A stretch of 64,000 nt of DNA, taken from the NCBI GenBank assembly GCA_037576215.1, contig JBANDB010000003.1, positions 6,200,001 through 6,264,000 on the forward strand, in the 5' to 3' direction. Shown here in pieces: positions 38,398-50,199 of this stretch. Positions within the stretch are counted from its first letter, which is position 1, and each line of letters starts with the position of its first letter. Below the pieces are notes generated by a model, which saw only the letters and a program-made list of their open reading frames with translations, was not told the DNA's origin and made no database searches. The position numbers were made by a program, and so were the translations under genes. Origin of the DNA: Armillaria gallica (lineage: Eukaryota > Basidiomycota > Agaricomycetes > Agaricales > Physalacriaceae).

Positions 38398-39055
38398 ATG
38401 AAGTTCTCTTCTTTTGTGCCACTTGTATTTTTTGCCTTCGGAATGGCCAATGCAGGGATTATTGTTGTACGTATACAGCTTTAATACTGATGGCCTGCAC
38501 TTAGAACCTTCACCCCCTAGGCTCGCGATGACGATTTTGACTCCAGTGTAGCGTGAGTAATCTGATCGCCACAGTGGTTACCATCTGAATTGACATGCTA
38601 ACTTGGACAGTTTTGCGAACGGGCGTGATTCTCGCTGGGTACGCGATGTTGAGGTATTGCGCTCCATCCCACAGCTCGTCAGACACAAGTTGACTTTCGC
38701 ATTCTTAGACCCGTGAGGACGATATCGACTTCGATCCGTGAGCAATCTGGTTGCCATCTAAATAACATGCTGAACACGGCTTGACAAGCATTGCCAACGG
38801 GCCTAATTCTTTCTGGGAACGCGATGCCGAGGTGTTGCGCTCCGTCCCACAGACTCGTCAGGTAGAGGTTGATTCGGCTAATCCGTAAGTATCCGGCTGA
38901 TTAACGTATATGCACAATATCAACATGACTTTCCCAGCTACGGAAACGGTCCCAATACCTATGTCCGCGACTTGGAGGTTGAGGTGAGCATCCGCTTTTC
39001 AGGGTAGTCTCGCAAATGATCATAATACGATCTATAGGCCCTCGAGAGGAAGTAG
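38398..39055 (+). CDS. Secreted tandem-repeat peptide precursor (RiPP-like candidate)
   Basis: Seven exons give 110 aa: 38398-38466, 38521-38552, 38611-38653, 38709-38737, 38789-38884, 38938-38983, 39038-39055. The six introns are 51-58 bp. Exon 1 is a signal peptide with a likely cut after MANA. The rest is three imperfect repeats of about 25 residues. Each has an acidic half (ARDDDFDSSVA, TREDDIDFDP, VEVDSANP) and a Gly/aromatic half (FANGRDSRWVRDVE, IANGPNSFWERDAE, YGNGPNTYVRDLE). A phase-2 intron splits each repeat at the same point, a sign of exon duplication. A fourth unit follows out of frame (39046-39166). There are no KR/RR Kex2 sites, unlike ustiloxin-type precursors. Location beside a UstYa-like gene and a P450 suggests a modified-peptide precursor, but a structural secreted protein is possible. 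Confidence 0.6.
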
Positions 39056-39166
39056 ACACCTCTGTCTCGTAAGTCGTTTCCCCTGGCCTGTCACTCGAGT
39101 TTCATCGGTGGATCCTTGCTTAGCTTTAGTCGGGGGCCAACCAGTTATTGGGTCCGCAATGCAGAG
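39046..39166 (+). pseudogene. Fourth repeat unit, out of frame or alternatively spliced
   Basis: Exon-like pieces 39049-39068 (EVDTSVS) and 39124-39166 (FSRGPTSYWVRNAE) are separated by a GTAAGT...TTAG intron. The second is 43 nt long, exactly like exon 3 and the start of exon 5. It is reached only through a rare GAG acceptor. It ends at GCAAGT, a potential GC-type donor. A GC-AG intron is also seen in the P450 gene of this window. Confidence 0.45.
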
Positions 39167-39169
39167 GCA

Positions 39170-40040
39170 AGTAGCCTTCATTGGACTCCTAGAGTTACAA
39201 TAATAACACATCGCTGTAGGATGGGTTGCTTTAGTTAGATGTGTACTTCAACTTACTAGGTTCAAAGAATTCGAAGCTCCGTGCAATGGTCCATAATCGG
39301 GTATGATCAACTCAGCTTCGGTGTACCATTGCACTTCAAGTATTTTCCCCAAAGTGACCAAAGTTCAATCGGCCCAATTTTTGAGTTAAGACGTCATAAT
39401 ATTCATTCACACGTTTTAACGTTAACCGCGCAGCGAATGAAAGACTAAAAGCCTCTTCATGACGACATGTAAGGATTGTGAGATGCAGTCAGAGACTAAT
39501 AGCCATCGGACGCATAACAAGAATATCATTTGAAAGGCCTAGTACCGATAGTACTATGACAGATGCAGCGTTCAGTTCTGGTAAAGTTAAGCATCATAGA
39601 CCAGCTTTAAATTGCAGGTAGCCCGACTAGGCAGCGAAGGAGCGAAGGAATAGAGAAGAAATACATCAAGGAACCGATTTTTTGAAATCGCAGGCACCGT
39701 AATTGCCAATAATACCAAGCGCTTGAGGCGCGAGGACTAATAGAATGACGTGAATGAGAGGAGCAGCGAGAACATGGGTGCGACAGGCACACCAAGATCG
39801 TCTAGTACGGACTCTGGTCAGTCTCCTTCTCAGCTATTTGGACCAGAATAAATATTTTCCTCCTCCCTCTTAAACCGCCAGGCCCCAGACCACCATGGCT
39901 CCTGTCACAGGTCCACAAAACTACTCGAAGACGACGATATATCTTCTTTGACGGTATTTGCGCAAAACCTTGTTTATGACGAAGTTCAGACTACTCGTAA
40001 AAGACGCACGTTACTGTCAAGCTGTCCACAAACAGCTGTA
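39170..40040. other. Intergenic, no gene recognised
   Basis: No splice-supported coding sequence or repeat module was seen. The word TTACAATAATAACACATCGCTGTA at 39,195 partly resembles a segment near 28,865. Confidence 0.4.
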
Positions 40041-40046
40041 AGTATT

Positions 40047-42386
40047 CTATGCGGTTTCTAGTCTTTCATCTTGCACTTTGCCCATCAAAGTACCCTCGGA
40101 ATGAACAAGGTCGTCTCCAAAGGATGCGGCGATTTCCTCTAGCGTCTTTCCCTTGTTTCTATGCACACAATAAAGCTGCCCCGATATCGACAAAGGTTGA
40201 AGAACTTACTCAGGAAAGTACACGAATATTCCGACTGCAGCCACAAATGTTGTCGCAACGAAGACGTCTGCCAGAATGTTGGGATCTATGTTGCCGGTCT
40301 AATGAAAGGACTTACAATAGAAGTCCCCACCGATGTTCGCGAAGGCCTGTTAATAAAAAATTCATCAAACAAAAGGAGTCGAAGTTCAATGACACAAACA
40401 CTAGGACCCGCTTCCATGAGGGCAACATTCCATACAAAGTGGGACGTTGATGCCAATCCCATGCTGCAGCGGTGTGAATTACAATCCAAAAGATCAAGGA
40501 TCAAGGACTATGCGTACGCACACTTTACTTTGTAAAAACACAGGGAGAACCTCGACACCATACAACCAAGTAGTACTATTTAGCCCTAGGTCTTTTGGCG
40601 GCAAATTCAGAGGAAGTGATTGAGGTGTAAGGGCTAAGATACTCACAGTAGATGGCTGTAAACAAATAAATCCTGAGAACCGCAAGTCCTTTTCCCACAT
40701 TATTGTCGGATCCAGCGAAGTAGCGCGTCATCAAAGCAGTGTAAAGAAGATCCACGCATAAAGCAGAAGTGCCCCATCTCAGGAGTTTTACGCGGCCGAA
40801 TCTGTCTAAGAAATATATCTTTTCATGAATTAAAACTTGGGCCCAGACGTGTAGCATAGGTCATAAAGATGGGGCTTACCGAGAATACATTCATGATAAG
40901 ACCCACAGTCCCGTAGATGCCAGCCAGTAGGAGTATAGTTTGACCGGTGATGCCTAAATTCGTGTAAAGCGTTGTCTGGTAGTAGCCTCCAATTTCGGGT
41001 TATAGACCAAACCGTTGAAGTAATCAAAAAGTAATAAACTCACCAACAACGTTGACTCCAGTCAAGGACGTCATGCTCTGCACGGCGACCGAGATAAGAA
41101 TACGTTTCTTATACTTAGACCAGGCTTCCGCAAAAGTTCTTATTTCCGTCGACTTCAAGTTAAGATGGTAAGGCTGATCTAGGCTTTGAAATTTGGCTGA
41201 ACATACTTTTTCGAAGAGTATTTGTTCTCGCATATAGTCAAATTCTTTGTGCAACTCTGCCTAGAAGGTTGTCTCAGCAGCGTGTAGGACTAAGAAGGAA
41301 TGCCTCTCACACCAGAAAGATCACCGCGAATGTGAGTGAACGCCATACGTGCTTCATCGTCGCGGTCTGAATTAATGAGCCATCTTGGGGACTCGGGGAG
41401 AAAGAATTGCAGGCCAAAGAAGAGGATAATCCCGGGAGGGATTTGAAGCGCCAGCGGGAATCGCTACTGAAAAGATGTCGTAGTGGGTGCGTATCCGCAG
41501 GCAAAGCTAGTATAACGTGACAACGCGATAAGGATATAGAAGTATCCAAAGCTTACCCAACCCAGTTGGCTGATAAATACGTGAGAATGACAACTTAGTG
41601 AGGCTCAGAGGTCCTTACCGAGGAAAGTACCAACTCCTATCATATATCCTGAGAGGCCACCAATCAATCCACGGGACGCAGGAGGCCTAGCAGTGAATAT
41701 AAAGACCGACACACCAGACAGATGTCAGTACGTACGCAATCTCGGAGTTGTATATAGGAACGGTGCCAACGAGACCTCCCCTATAGATGCATATATTAGC
41801 AGATGCAAATCTCGGTGAATTATGACCTTCATACACAGCAACGCCAGTTAGTATTCGCCCTACGAGAAACATCGCATAGTTCTGAGCTGATGTTTGAATG
41901 ATCGTTCCTACGGTGACCTGTGCCGGGCAATTGACGCTGGGTTGATGAATAAACAATACCATCATACCACCACGCACAGCAGCTGCATATATCGTCTCCG
42001 ACCTAGGAAATCCCCGAAAAGACTTTGGGTTATAGCTCCTACAGCTTCACCGGCGATGTACGTCGCAACTATAGCCCCAGTAGCTGCAGCGTTCGGATTT
42101 CCCATGTCTATAAATACGTCGGTGAAGATGACGAAAGAAAAAGAGGAGAGCCCACAGTCTTTGAAGCTCTGATGGGCGATACTTGTGGTGATGATTCCCG
42201 TATCACATCTGTTATGTCGGTCAGCTTCGGAAAATACTCCGGTTGTTGAGAGGATCAGTCCACAGACCCGAAGAGAAACGATCCTATGGAACCGTAACCG
42301 TGGACATAAGACTTGATAGAATACGTTGCAAAAACAGTCATACCTAAGCCTGCGAAGGTCCCAAGTATAACGATGTAGCAATTCAT
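40047..42386 (-). pseudogene. MFS sugar-porter-type transporter with one in-frame stop
   Basis: Eighteen exons run from ATG at 42386 to stop at 40047, including micro-exons of 16 nt (42283-42268) and 13 nt (41569-41557). All phases match, giving 476 codons. Family marks are present: FLFGCDTGIIT, GDFLGRRR, the GRILTGVAVGGLVGTVPIYNSE region, FFLPESPRWLI, FLDRFGRVKLL, and a C-terminal PE-NKGKTLEEIAASFGDD. The only defect is TAG at 41466-41464 (codon 168), immediately before RFPLALQIPPG, where relatives have WR; a single G-to-A change of TGG explains it. Intron 9 uses an inner acceptor. Intron 10 may be retained in frame. A transporter here could export or import the product of the neighbouring pathway. 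Either a very young pseudogene or a base error. Confidence 0.8.
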
Positions 42387-42389
42387 ATT

Positions 42390-43222
42390 GCGCGTCTGAG
42401 TGTACCAACACAACTTCGATCAAGAACGATCGATGATTGCTTTGTGTTATATTCCCCAGCGCCAAATGAAATTAGACATAGCTGGCTGGTTCTGTGGGGT
42501 AGAGAACCCGAGCGCCATGTCCCATGGCAGGAAGATTAGGTCTCATGCCAAAGAACTCGTGGCGAGCGCCGGGTGAAGAGAACTCGACTCCTTAAATAGC
42601 GAACGGTGCGATGGACCGATCACGCAGCTGTTTTACTATGTACGTGACCTCTCCGGCCCGTTGACGGACCGCTTTGCCTTCGGGCTTCTTGAGTCTCTCC
42701 TTTTCTTGCCTCTCATCACTGCACTCGCAGCAATCAAAAGGTGCAATCAAGGCATGGTGGTACCAGAGCACCGTTGAGTAATAAAACTTGCCATCAGCAG
42801 GTGTGTATCGTTATCTGTCTATGAGACTACGGGATAGCAATTGCAGCTGTGAGCACTCATCCATGACAATACTATCACTGCCTCCTGGTTGTAGTAATTT
42901 CGTCGATCAGAGCAGAGAGAAGCCGAAAGCCAAGTAACATAATGAGGTCAATAAGGGAAGGGAACCTGTTGAAGGAGAGCACAGAATGGGGGTGGATGAC
43001 GAATTTGAGTTGTTGGGTCACACACTGCAATTTAGGAATGACGACAACGACAAAGCTCCGGAGGCAGGATAGGACTATGGGGCTATTGATCTGAAACAGA
43101 GAAAGGAGCTCAAGATAGAGCAGAAAGGGGAATGAAAGGGCCGATGAAAGGGTCTAGAGGGTGGGGAAGGCATTAGCATGTGTATGACCTCGCAGAATGG
43201 GTATATGTCTCCCTCGACATTT
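42390..43222. other. Intergenic between transporter and HNH gene
   Basis: This contains the presumed transporter promoter. No gene, repeat module or RNA gene was recognised. Confidence 0.4.
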
Positions 43223-44478
43223 TCAGGCCCCGACGCCAATAACTTGATTCATGCGATTTAGGAGGGCGCTCTTCAATGCCTCCCCCGAACTTCCATCATA
43301 TGCTAACACACTCAAGTCTTCCACATCACGGTCAGACTTATCAATGTATTCGGCAGCCCCGGAAAGATGCCCGACCTTGGCACAAGCAGCATGCAGGGTA
43401 AGGAGTGCCTCGGATGGAACGGGCAAATTCTCTTGATCTGAAGTGGTGAATGTTACCTCCGTCGGCAATCGCCGTCGGTACTGGGGATAAAGATTTTGTA
43501 CTTTGTAACAATTTGCGGCGTTCTGAGTGGTAGTGGAATCAGTAAGACTACCAGGTAAAGTAATAGCGTAATGCGCACCGTCTTCTCAAACCAGATTTCC
43601 AAGCGATCAAACCAGTCATGGACATTGGAATCCATTGTCATCACATTGTAAAGAGAATGTACTTTGGCACCATTGAGTTGATTAACGTCGTAACCGAAAT
43701 GTTTCAAAACTGCCAAGACTGAAGCGGCATAGTCGGGCTGGCAAGGATAAGGACATCAACAATGTAGAAAAACAGATAAAGGCGTACCTTTGTGTTGTTT
43801 GAGTCTTGGCCAGATACGTTAAAATACGTGGATTCCGGCACAATGTGTGCGCACTGAGTGTACACGGTGCCTGCTTCCCCAATCTCGTCCAGGGAAGCCG
43901 AAGTCTCGCCGACTGTATTCTGGTCGTAGACGCCGGTCACTACGCACCGAAACCCGTCTCGGACGAGAGCCTAGAGAGTGTGAGTTCTCAACGAGAATGT
44001 CACGCACATCGCCACTCACGAGATCCTTTGCCTCTTTATGGGTTTTCGGTGCCTCCCGGATTTTGGACCTCAGATCCCTCTTGAGGACATCAAACGACGG
44101 GCGTGACGAATGGTCTGAGGAAGCAGGTGACCGACCTTTGAACTTCTTGACTGAGAGCCAGTTTCATGTCAAGGCTAGGCGTATTACAGTGACGAAGAAC
44201 TTACAGGGACGGATGAAATAGTCGATGAAAGTCTGCCCGAGTTGAGACAGCTTCGGATGATCCCCTGCACAAGAATGTATCACCTTGACGACTTCATGAA
44301 GCGCGGTGCGGGAAGGGGAATGGATAATCAAGTATCCCAGTACCCTTGCGTGAATCAACGCATGGCTATTGGATGTGACCGAATTTTCAAACTCGAGACA
44401 AACGTTATATGCACTAATATCATTCGCATCCAGGCCATCCGGGATCCCTGTGACGGGGGGAAGTGCAGCGGCAGGCAT
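43223..44478 (-). CDS. HNH-domain protein
   Basis: Five exons (44478-44205, 44150-44020, 43970-43788, 43737-43579, 43522-43223) give 348 aa. The N-terminal half is helical. The core has VRDGFRCVVTGVYD, then QCAHIVPES and HSLYNVMTMDSNVHDWFD, which together supply the Cys/His/Asn pattern of an HNH fold. The tail ends with HLSGAAEYID and a Ser-rich end. I recall this as an expanded Agaricomycete HNH family without known function; nuclease activity is not shown. It lies 247 bp downstream of the P450 on the same strand. The frame is intact. Confidence 0.8.
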
Positions 44479-44724
44479 GATGGTAAGGTGAAAGCAGGAT
44501 GACGTGTTTGCCTTTATTTGGCTCTGATATCATACTGAGCTAACTTGCAGACATTTTCATTCCAGACCAAAATGTGCTGAAACTAGACTTGAGCGATCGT
44601 GTAGGACTGTCGTTAGCGAAGTGATCACGAACTTGCCATGCCATTGATCGGTTTAGACGTACAACATTTCTTACAGAGATCGGAAACGAAAAGTACGAAC
44701 GGTACGATGCAATCATCTGAAAGA

Positions 44725-46994
44725 TCATTCGTCCCTCGCTGCTAGCTTAACCTTCAAACGTAGCTGAGAGCCTTTCTCAATCTGTCCTTCAACTGTCGGG
44801 GTCATAACAAATGATGACTCCCTCCTAACCTCCTCGTTATCGTCAAGCGAAAACTCAAAGGTTCCCAAAAGTTCAATCATGAATGCATGCAATTCCATAA
44901 CGCTGGCAGAATATGAGTTCGCTTCTATAAGGGTTGAAAATATGCCAACGTACGCGAATCGCCACCCAATACACGATCGAGAGCCACCAGCAAATGTAAA
45001 CCTTCGCCGTGTTGGATTTATAAACATAATGACGGTCAAAGATATGCTTACAGGCTCGCATAAACGCCTAGAGCTGACTTCGTGTTCGGTACCGTATTAC
45101 GCAGCCATCGATCAGGATTGAAGACATCCGCGTCATTGCCGAAGATTTCCTTGTTCCTATTCAAGTGTTTCATTAACACATGGTTCTGAAGAGTGAAATA
45201 AGGTTATATCAACCTGTTGTACGCTGCAATAGAAGCAATGACCTGGGTCCCTTTTGGGATCGGCAGCTCATGCAGCACTTTCCCCGAAGTAGTGGTGATA
45301 GGTGTGCTCAACGGGAGCACGTCATCTTGGCTGGCATATCTAAAAATGTTATACACCACAGGATGGTAGCGGAATGTCTCCTTCAGAGCGTTCATTAGCA
45401 GGGCTAATGGACATCATGCGAACGAACTAACCTTGATCATCGCCGATAGGTAAGGCATCGACTCGAGGTCAGCTGGCAAGAAGCTGCTATCACCACGTTT
45501 ACGGACAACTTGCTCCGTAGCGCGTATTTCTTCACGAAGTCTGTCTTGCATTTCCGGCTTTCTACACATCTCCAGAAGTGCGAAGGATATAGAGTTAGCG
45601 GTCGTTTCGTGGCCAGCAAGTATAATCGTACTGGTGTGGCGAACACGATGAATAGCAGCTCCAATGTATAACCAAGAAAACGTACTTCATCTGAGCCAGT
45701 AACTCCCTTTGTTCTAATCGCTTTTGGGGATTTTCAGAAGCATTGGCTTTGACCAGCATGCTCATGATATCCCTACGGCCGCTGCCCTCGAGCAGGGCTT
45801 TGGACTTTTCCGTGACAAGTTCTTGAGCGAGTATGGTGCTTAGTTTCTTTGTATTCTGTGCATGAGTAAGACGCGTGGATTGGGAGTTGTCCATGATAAA
45901 TCCCGCGAGGTCATATGGGAGGTTATCCATGATAGAGAGGGAAAGGATAGCGGATTTCGTTGGTAAACCGAAAGTGTCGAACCTGGAGTGCGTCAATTGA
46001 GAAAGGGGGTAAAAAAAGAAAAAGAGCTTGTATTACATCACATTGGTGTATGCCTTGGCGAGAGGGTGATCCAGACTATCTAGGGCTCCGAATTGGTAGT
46101 CAAATGCGGCTGCGAATGCAATAAGTAAATATAATACGACGATACGACCGTATCCTCATCATTCACCTTCACCAATAGCATCTAAAGCTGCACGGGAAAC
46201 CCAAGACGTCACATTGAGGGTAATTGATTGATCACTGTTAAGTTCTATTGTTTCCTTCCACTTTTGGGCCATCTGGAAAGAAGGCGTGAATATATTATGA
46301 AAAAATCATGTAAACACAAGTTAACCTTCTCAGCGCACGCAAAGAATATCGGAAAGAAAGATTTAGATTCTGGACCGCCGAATCCAGGGAGCATGACTTT
46401 ACGGTGGCGTTTGTGGTCGTCGCCTAAATATCCAAATATTGAATGGATCACACACACACACATATATATTTACGAAATACTTGCCATCCACGGCTGTGAG
46501 TCCGGGGCCAAGCAATGAACGAGATAGATGGCGTCGACCAATTACTTTAGGGTATCTATAACTCGCGGTGTGATAGATATATTGAAGTGCTTTGGGATCC
46601 GAGATGAAGAGACGGTCTTCCTGGAAAAGATGAATTCAGACGGTCGCGTTGTACAGTGAAAACCAGTTCTTACCCCCAAAGGCGCACGAACGCGGAAAAC
46701 ATCTCCGTACATCGCCTGCCATTTGAAGTCGACCTGCAAAGGTTGGAGGCAGGAAGGTGGGAATCACATTGGATGCATACCTCGCCGGCTTGTGCCTGTA
46801 GAAGTTCCGGTAGGTTTCCTGGAAGGGCAACCGATTAGTTTACTGTACACATACAAGGGAATGGGTGATTACTTACCATATAAAAATGATTTAGATGCAG
46901 GTCCGGGAACCTGAGAAATAGAGATGCGCGACCATCGTTTGTATGTGAAATAGACAGTAGTAAGAACGACGACAACGAGGAGTCCTGCAAACAT
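44725..46994 (-). CDS. Cytochrome P450 monooxygenase
   Basis: Thirteen exons give 540 aa: 46994-46877, 46818-46781, 46733-46674, 46620-46485, 46423-46326, 46272-46167, 46109-46037, 45982-45686, 45630-45432, 45380-45214, 45156-45052, 45001-44954, 44902-44725. An N-terminal membrane anchor (GLLVVVVLTTVYF) is followed by PGPAS. The I-helix has AGHETT (about 314-319), the K-helix ETFR (376-379), and the heme loop FAGGSRSCIGWRFA with Cys about 476. Intron 4 (46484-46424) has a GC-AG donor, GCAAGT, and contains a CA/TA microsatellite. Two introns end in AAG rather than the usual YAG. The enzyme would be an ER-bound monooxygenase; its substrate is unknown. It fits an oxidative tailoring role in the neighbouring cluster. 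Confidence 0.92.
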
Positions 46995-46999
46995 GGTTA

Positions 47000-49420
47000 T
47001 GAGTATACTGATAATTCACTGCATAGAAGATACCTTTAAAAGCCTTTCAAGCATCCGTTCCATCACGGAGAAGCCTGAGTCTGGATAAGACGTTGTACAT
47101 GATGCGGCGAGTAAAGATGATGCGGAGGGAAACTGTGACCCGTGTTGATAGCACAGAGGTCCGAATTCGTTGCGTGAGACGGGTAAGCAAGGGATAACGG
47201 TTGCTTCGACCTAGCCGCCATTCCCACGTGGACGGTCAAATGACAGGAATGCCCCACTCAATCAGTGGTACTAACGCCGTCTGGTCGATTCGAATGGACA
47301 AAAGTGCCGTGAGCACCATTGGGTGAGATACCGTTTTCCCTAGGTAAAACGGCAAAGCTGGCGCCTCACTATGCGAACAAGAAAGGTGGTGGGAATGTCC
47401 TCATGGTGTACCCATCGTTTAGTACTCCATGGAAACGGGATGGGGAGTCTTGTGAGGTGAATATAGAAATCGCACGACCGTAGACTGGTGACCCTCTCTC
47501 TGGACACAACCAATTTTCTGTTCATAGAGACGACTACGAGTCCAGCGCAACCACTCTCAAGAAAACGTAGCTTAAGGGGATAAGCAGGAATTGCAGGTCA
47601 CAGAAGCTACGAAGAGTAAGCCAAGCGCATGAAGGAGTCACAGCTCTGACCAAAAGACCCGAAGCTTGTCAAAGCGTGGGTACTTGAATGTAAGTAACCT
47701 GAATGCTGAGCAACAGTGAGTGATGGATGATGAGCGTTACACTGGCCAGCAGTCGCGGGATGCCGCTACCGATCCAAAAGTATTAAAACAAAGAAAAGAG
47801 AAAGGATTGAATTTGGCGAGAAAACTGGAAAACTGGATTGATTGAAAAAGAACACAACAAAGGGTAGCTCCGGCCCGACATCCGGAAATGCATTGGCCGG
47901 CAATTTCCGTCACTGGTTTAACTGTAACTCGATCCTCTACTCCAGTCTCCGCGAGAAGTACGCAACCGTGCGATCACAACGGTACGAGCCTTTGTGCTAA
48001 GCACTTGACTTTCCATGTTACTATGTGGACACGGCTGTTCGTTGTGCCACCACACTATCTCAATATCGAAGAAATCACCATCCTTTCCCATTCTTACAGA
48101 TAACCGGCCACGGGGTAATGGTAAGTACTTACAAACTAAAAAGTTGCGCTCATATGTAGAACGTTCTCAATCTTCGGCCCTTTGAGCTCGTGATGGTCAC
48201 GCCCTAATACTTGCCACCCAGTTAGTCAACCACCACGACACACCTCTGATTCGCCATCTTGGTGATCTATAAAAAATGATTTAAAGCGTCTTCCTTCTCT
48301 GGACCAAGGTCTCCAAGTGAAAGCACAGGCCAAGAGAGACTGATATCTTCTAACATAATACCACCTTGGCTGGATATTCACGCGTGGTCGACCTATCTCT
48401 TACAATGCGTTCAACCCTTGGATAGGGAGGAACACCAGAAATTCCTTCAATGCGGAATGCGGGTGCTGTTGATATCAAACGAAAACTTCATCACCGGCGT
48501 TCTCTCTCTCCTCATCGACCTGTCCGAGTTCGCTGAATTCCGTCCTTTCGTCACGCCTTCTCGCGCTTTTCCTCGTAGCTCTGGGGCTGTGGCCTTCCAC
48601 AGCTGATGGAGCGTATGGTTGGACAGATTTCTCCTGTATGCGTGACATTCTCTGCTTGTTCTTTTATGGACAACAACACAGCACCGACTTATCCGGTGTG
48701 TTTTCATACGCTTCATACAGGAACTCGAAAGTGATTTAAATGTTATGGACATCGCGCGAATGCATCTTACGTGTTTTCTTCTGGATGCACATCGACCAGA
48801 GCTGAACGTTGCTCGACGCGCAATACATATTGATTACTTGTCTTACCGTCGCCTCACCGACATTACGTCAAGCATATCTAGACCACAGCGCAGTTCGCAG
48901 GATGGGATTTGTCCCATCTCTCTTCACGTCCCAAGAACCTTCATGCTCTCTTCGCGCCCTGACCCACGTCCAAAGATGCTTGATGGCCGGCACTCAGTTT
49001 CTCATCGAGCTTGTATGGTGGGACTTACGTTGCATGGTGTCCACTGTAATATGATCTGCGCTCGACACCAGCTCTCTGTCAGTGTGCCGCTACCATCTGC
49101 GGAACCTAGTGCCAAGTCTGTTCAGCATATAGGTACCCACCCTGGACTGCCAGAAAGAAGACCGTCCGCAGAAAAAAATTGGATGTCGTTTCCCTGCTCC
49201 TTCTGATCGACGAGCAGTTCATCTCGTTCCTTGCGAGGCAGGCAGTCCGGAACTTCCAGGGCGATATAAATGCCACGATCGACTATCAGACGATACTTGT
49301 GTTCAAAGGTGCTATACATTCCTTATTTCGAGGAATAATCTACTAGAAACTAACCTCTGTCTCACTTATACCTTTTCCCGGTGGCTCGATCCAAAGGATG
49401 CTCCGAGCTTCTCGAAAGCT
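47000..49420. other. Gene-poor interval upstream of the P450
   Basis: I see no exon chain I can defend. Open frames at 48745-49206 (+) and 49122-49319 (-, with HKYRLIVDRGIYIALEVPD) look coding-like in composition, but no splicing partner was found. The interval ends abruptly at the fragment of a WW-family gene. Confidence 0.4.
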
Positions 49421-49424
49421 CGAG

Positions 49425-49690
49425 GGGAGATGTCCGTACGCCTCCCGACCAAGTTCAACATGGTTTGGACGAAAAGAATGCCGTGGATGAGTTCGACCGA
49501 TGTTGGGATGGCGTCAATGGATTCATCTACAACGGCGTCACTGGATAATGATGAGTCAACGACATGTTCTCGTGGAACGACGTCAATGAGCTCGTATGAG
49601 ACGGCGCCGTCGGCCAGTTTACATGCTACGATAAGCTCGTACGACACGGCATCGATGGGATCGCATGTAACGGGTGTCGACGTAGTATAA
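49425..49690 (+). pseudogene. 3' fragment of a WW-family gene (fragment E)
   Basis: It matches the last exon of copies A-C from the LPAKFN-like word (here LPTKFNMVWTKRM) to the stop at 49688-49690. It is followed by the usual 3' flank. Sequence upstream of about 49,425 is unrelated, so the unit was cut at the edge of the single-copy island. Confidence 0.75.
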
Positions 49691-50199
49691 CGGTTGACTG
49701 GAAGGAAACGACAAGTAGTATAAAGTCACGGTGGTACCATGGCAACCTCGTGTTGCTTCAGTGTGGCATCCAGAGTATTCGTAGTCATGATTCTCAAAAC
49801 TATAGAGAAATTAGCAGGAGCCCTTTGTCGATATATCAGTTTACCTTTCCATGACTGTCATCTCCCCGAGAATAGAAGAAGCAAGGTTATAAAGAGAAGT
49901 ACCTCAAATTCATGGCCCGCAGCTCTCTTCGTATCGTAGAAGCGGTAGTAAGGTACTAGAGGCGGGTGGGAGTATCCATGTCAGTCGCCTATGGCCTCAA
50001 CGAAAGTGGTCATCGAGTGATCCCCTTTCCCCATGCTGAGTTCGGTACGCTCTGGGGGCAAAGTTGAATGGAACATGTCGACTCTATGGACATCGCACCT
50101 TCAACATGAGGGATGCGTACGCCAATAGGATTACGGAGAGGAACATACGTCCAAGTGCGGTGTGGTGGTCGCAGTGAGAGCACCGAAGAGTTTGTAGAA

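Noticed and set aside
48745..49206. 153-codon open frame upstream of fragment E
   Set aside because: No motif, no splice partners and no second copy to compare. Left as part of the unassigned interval.
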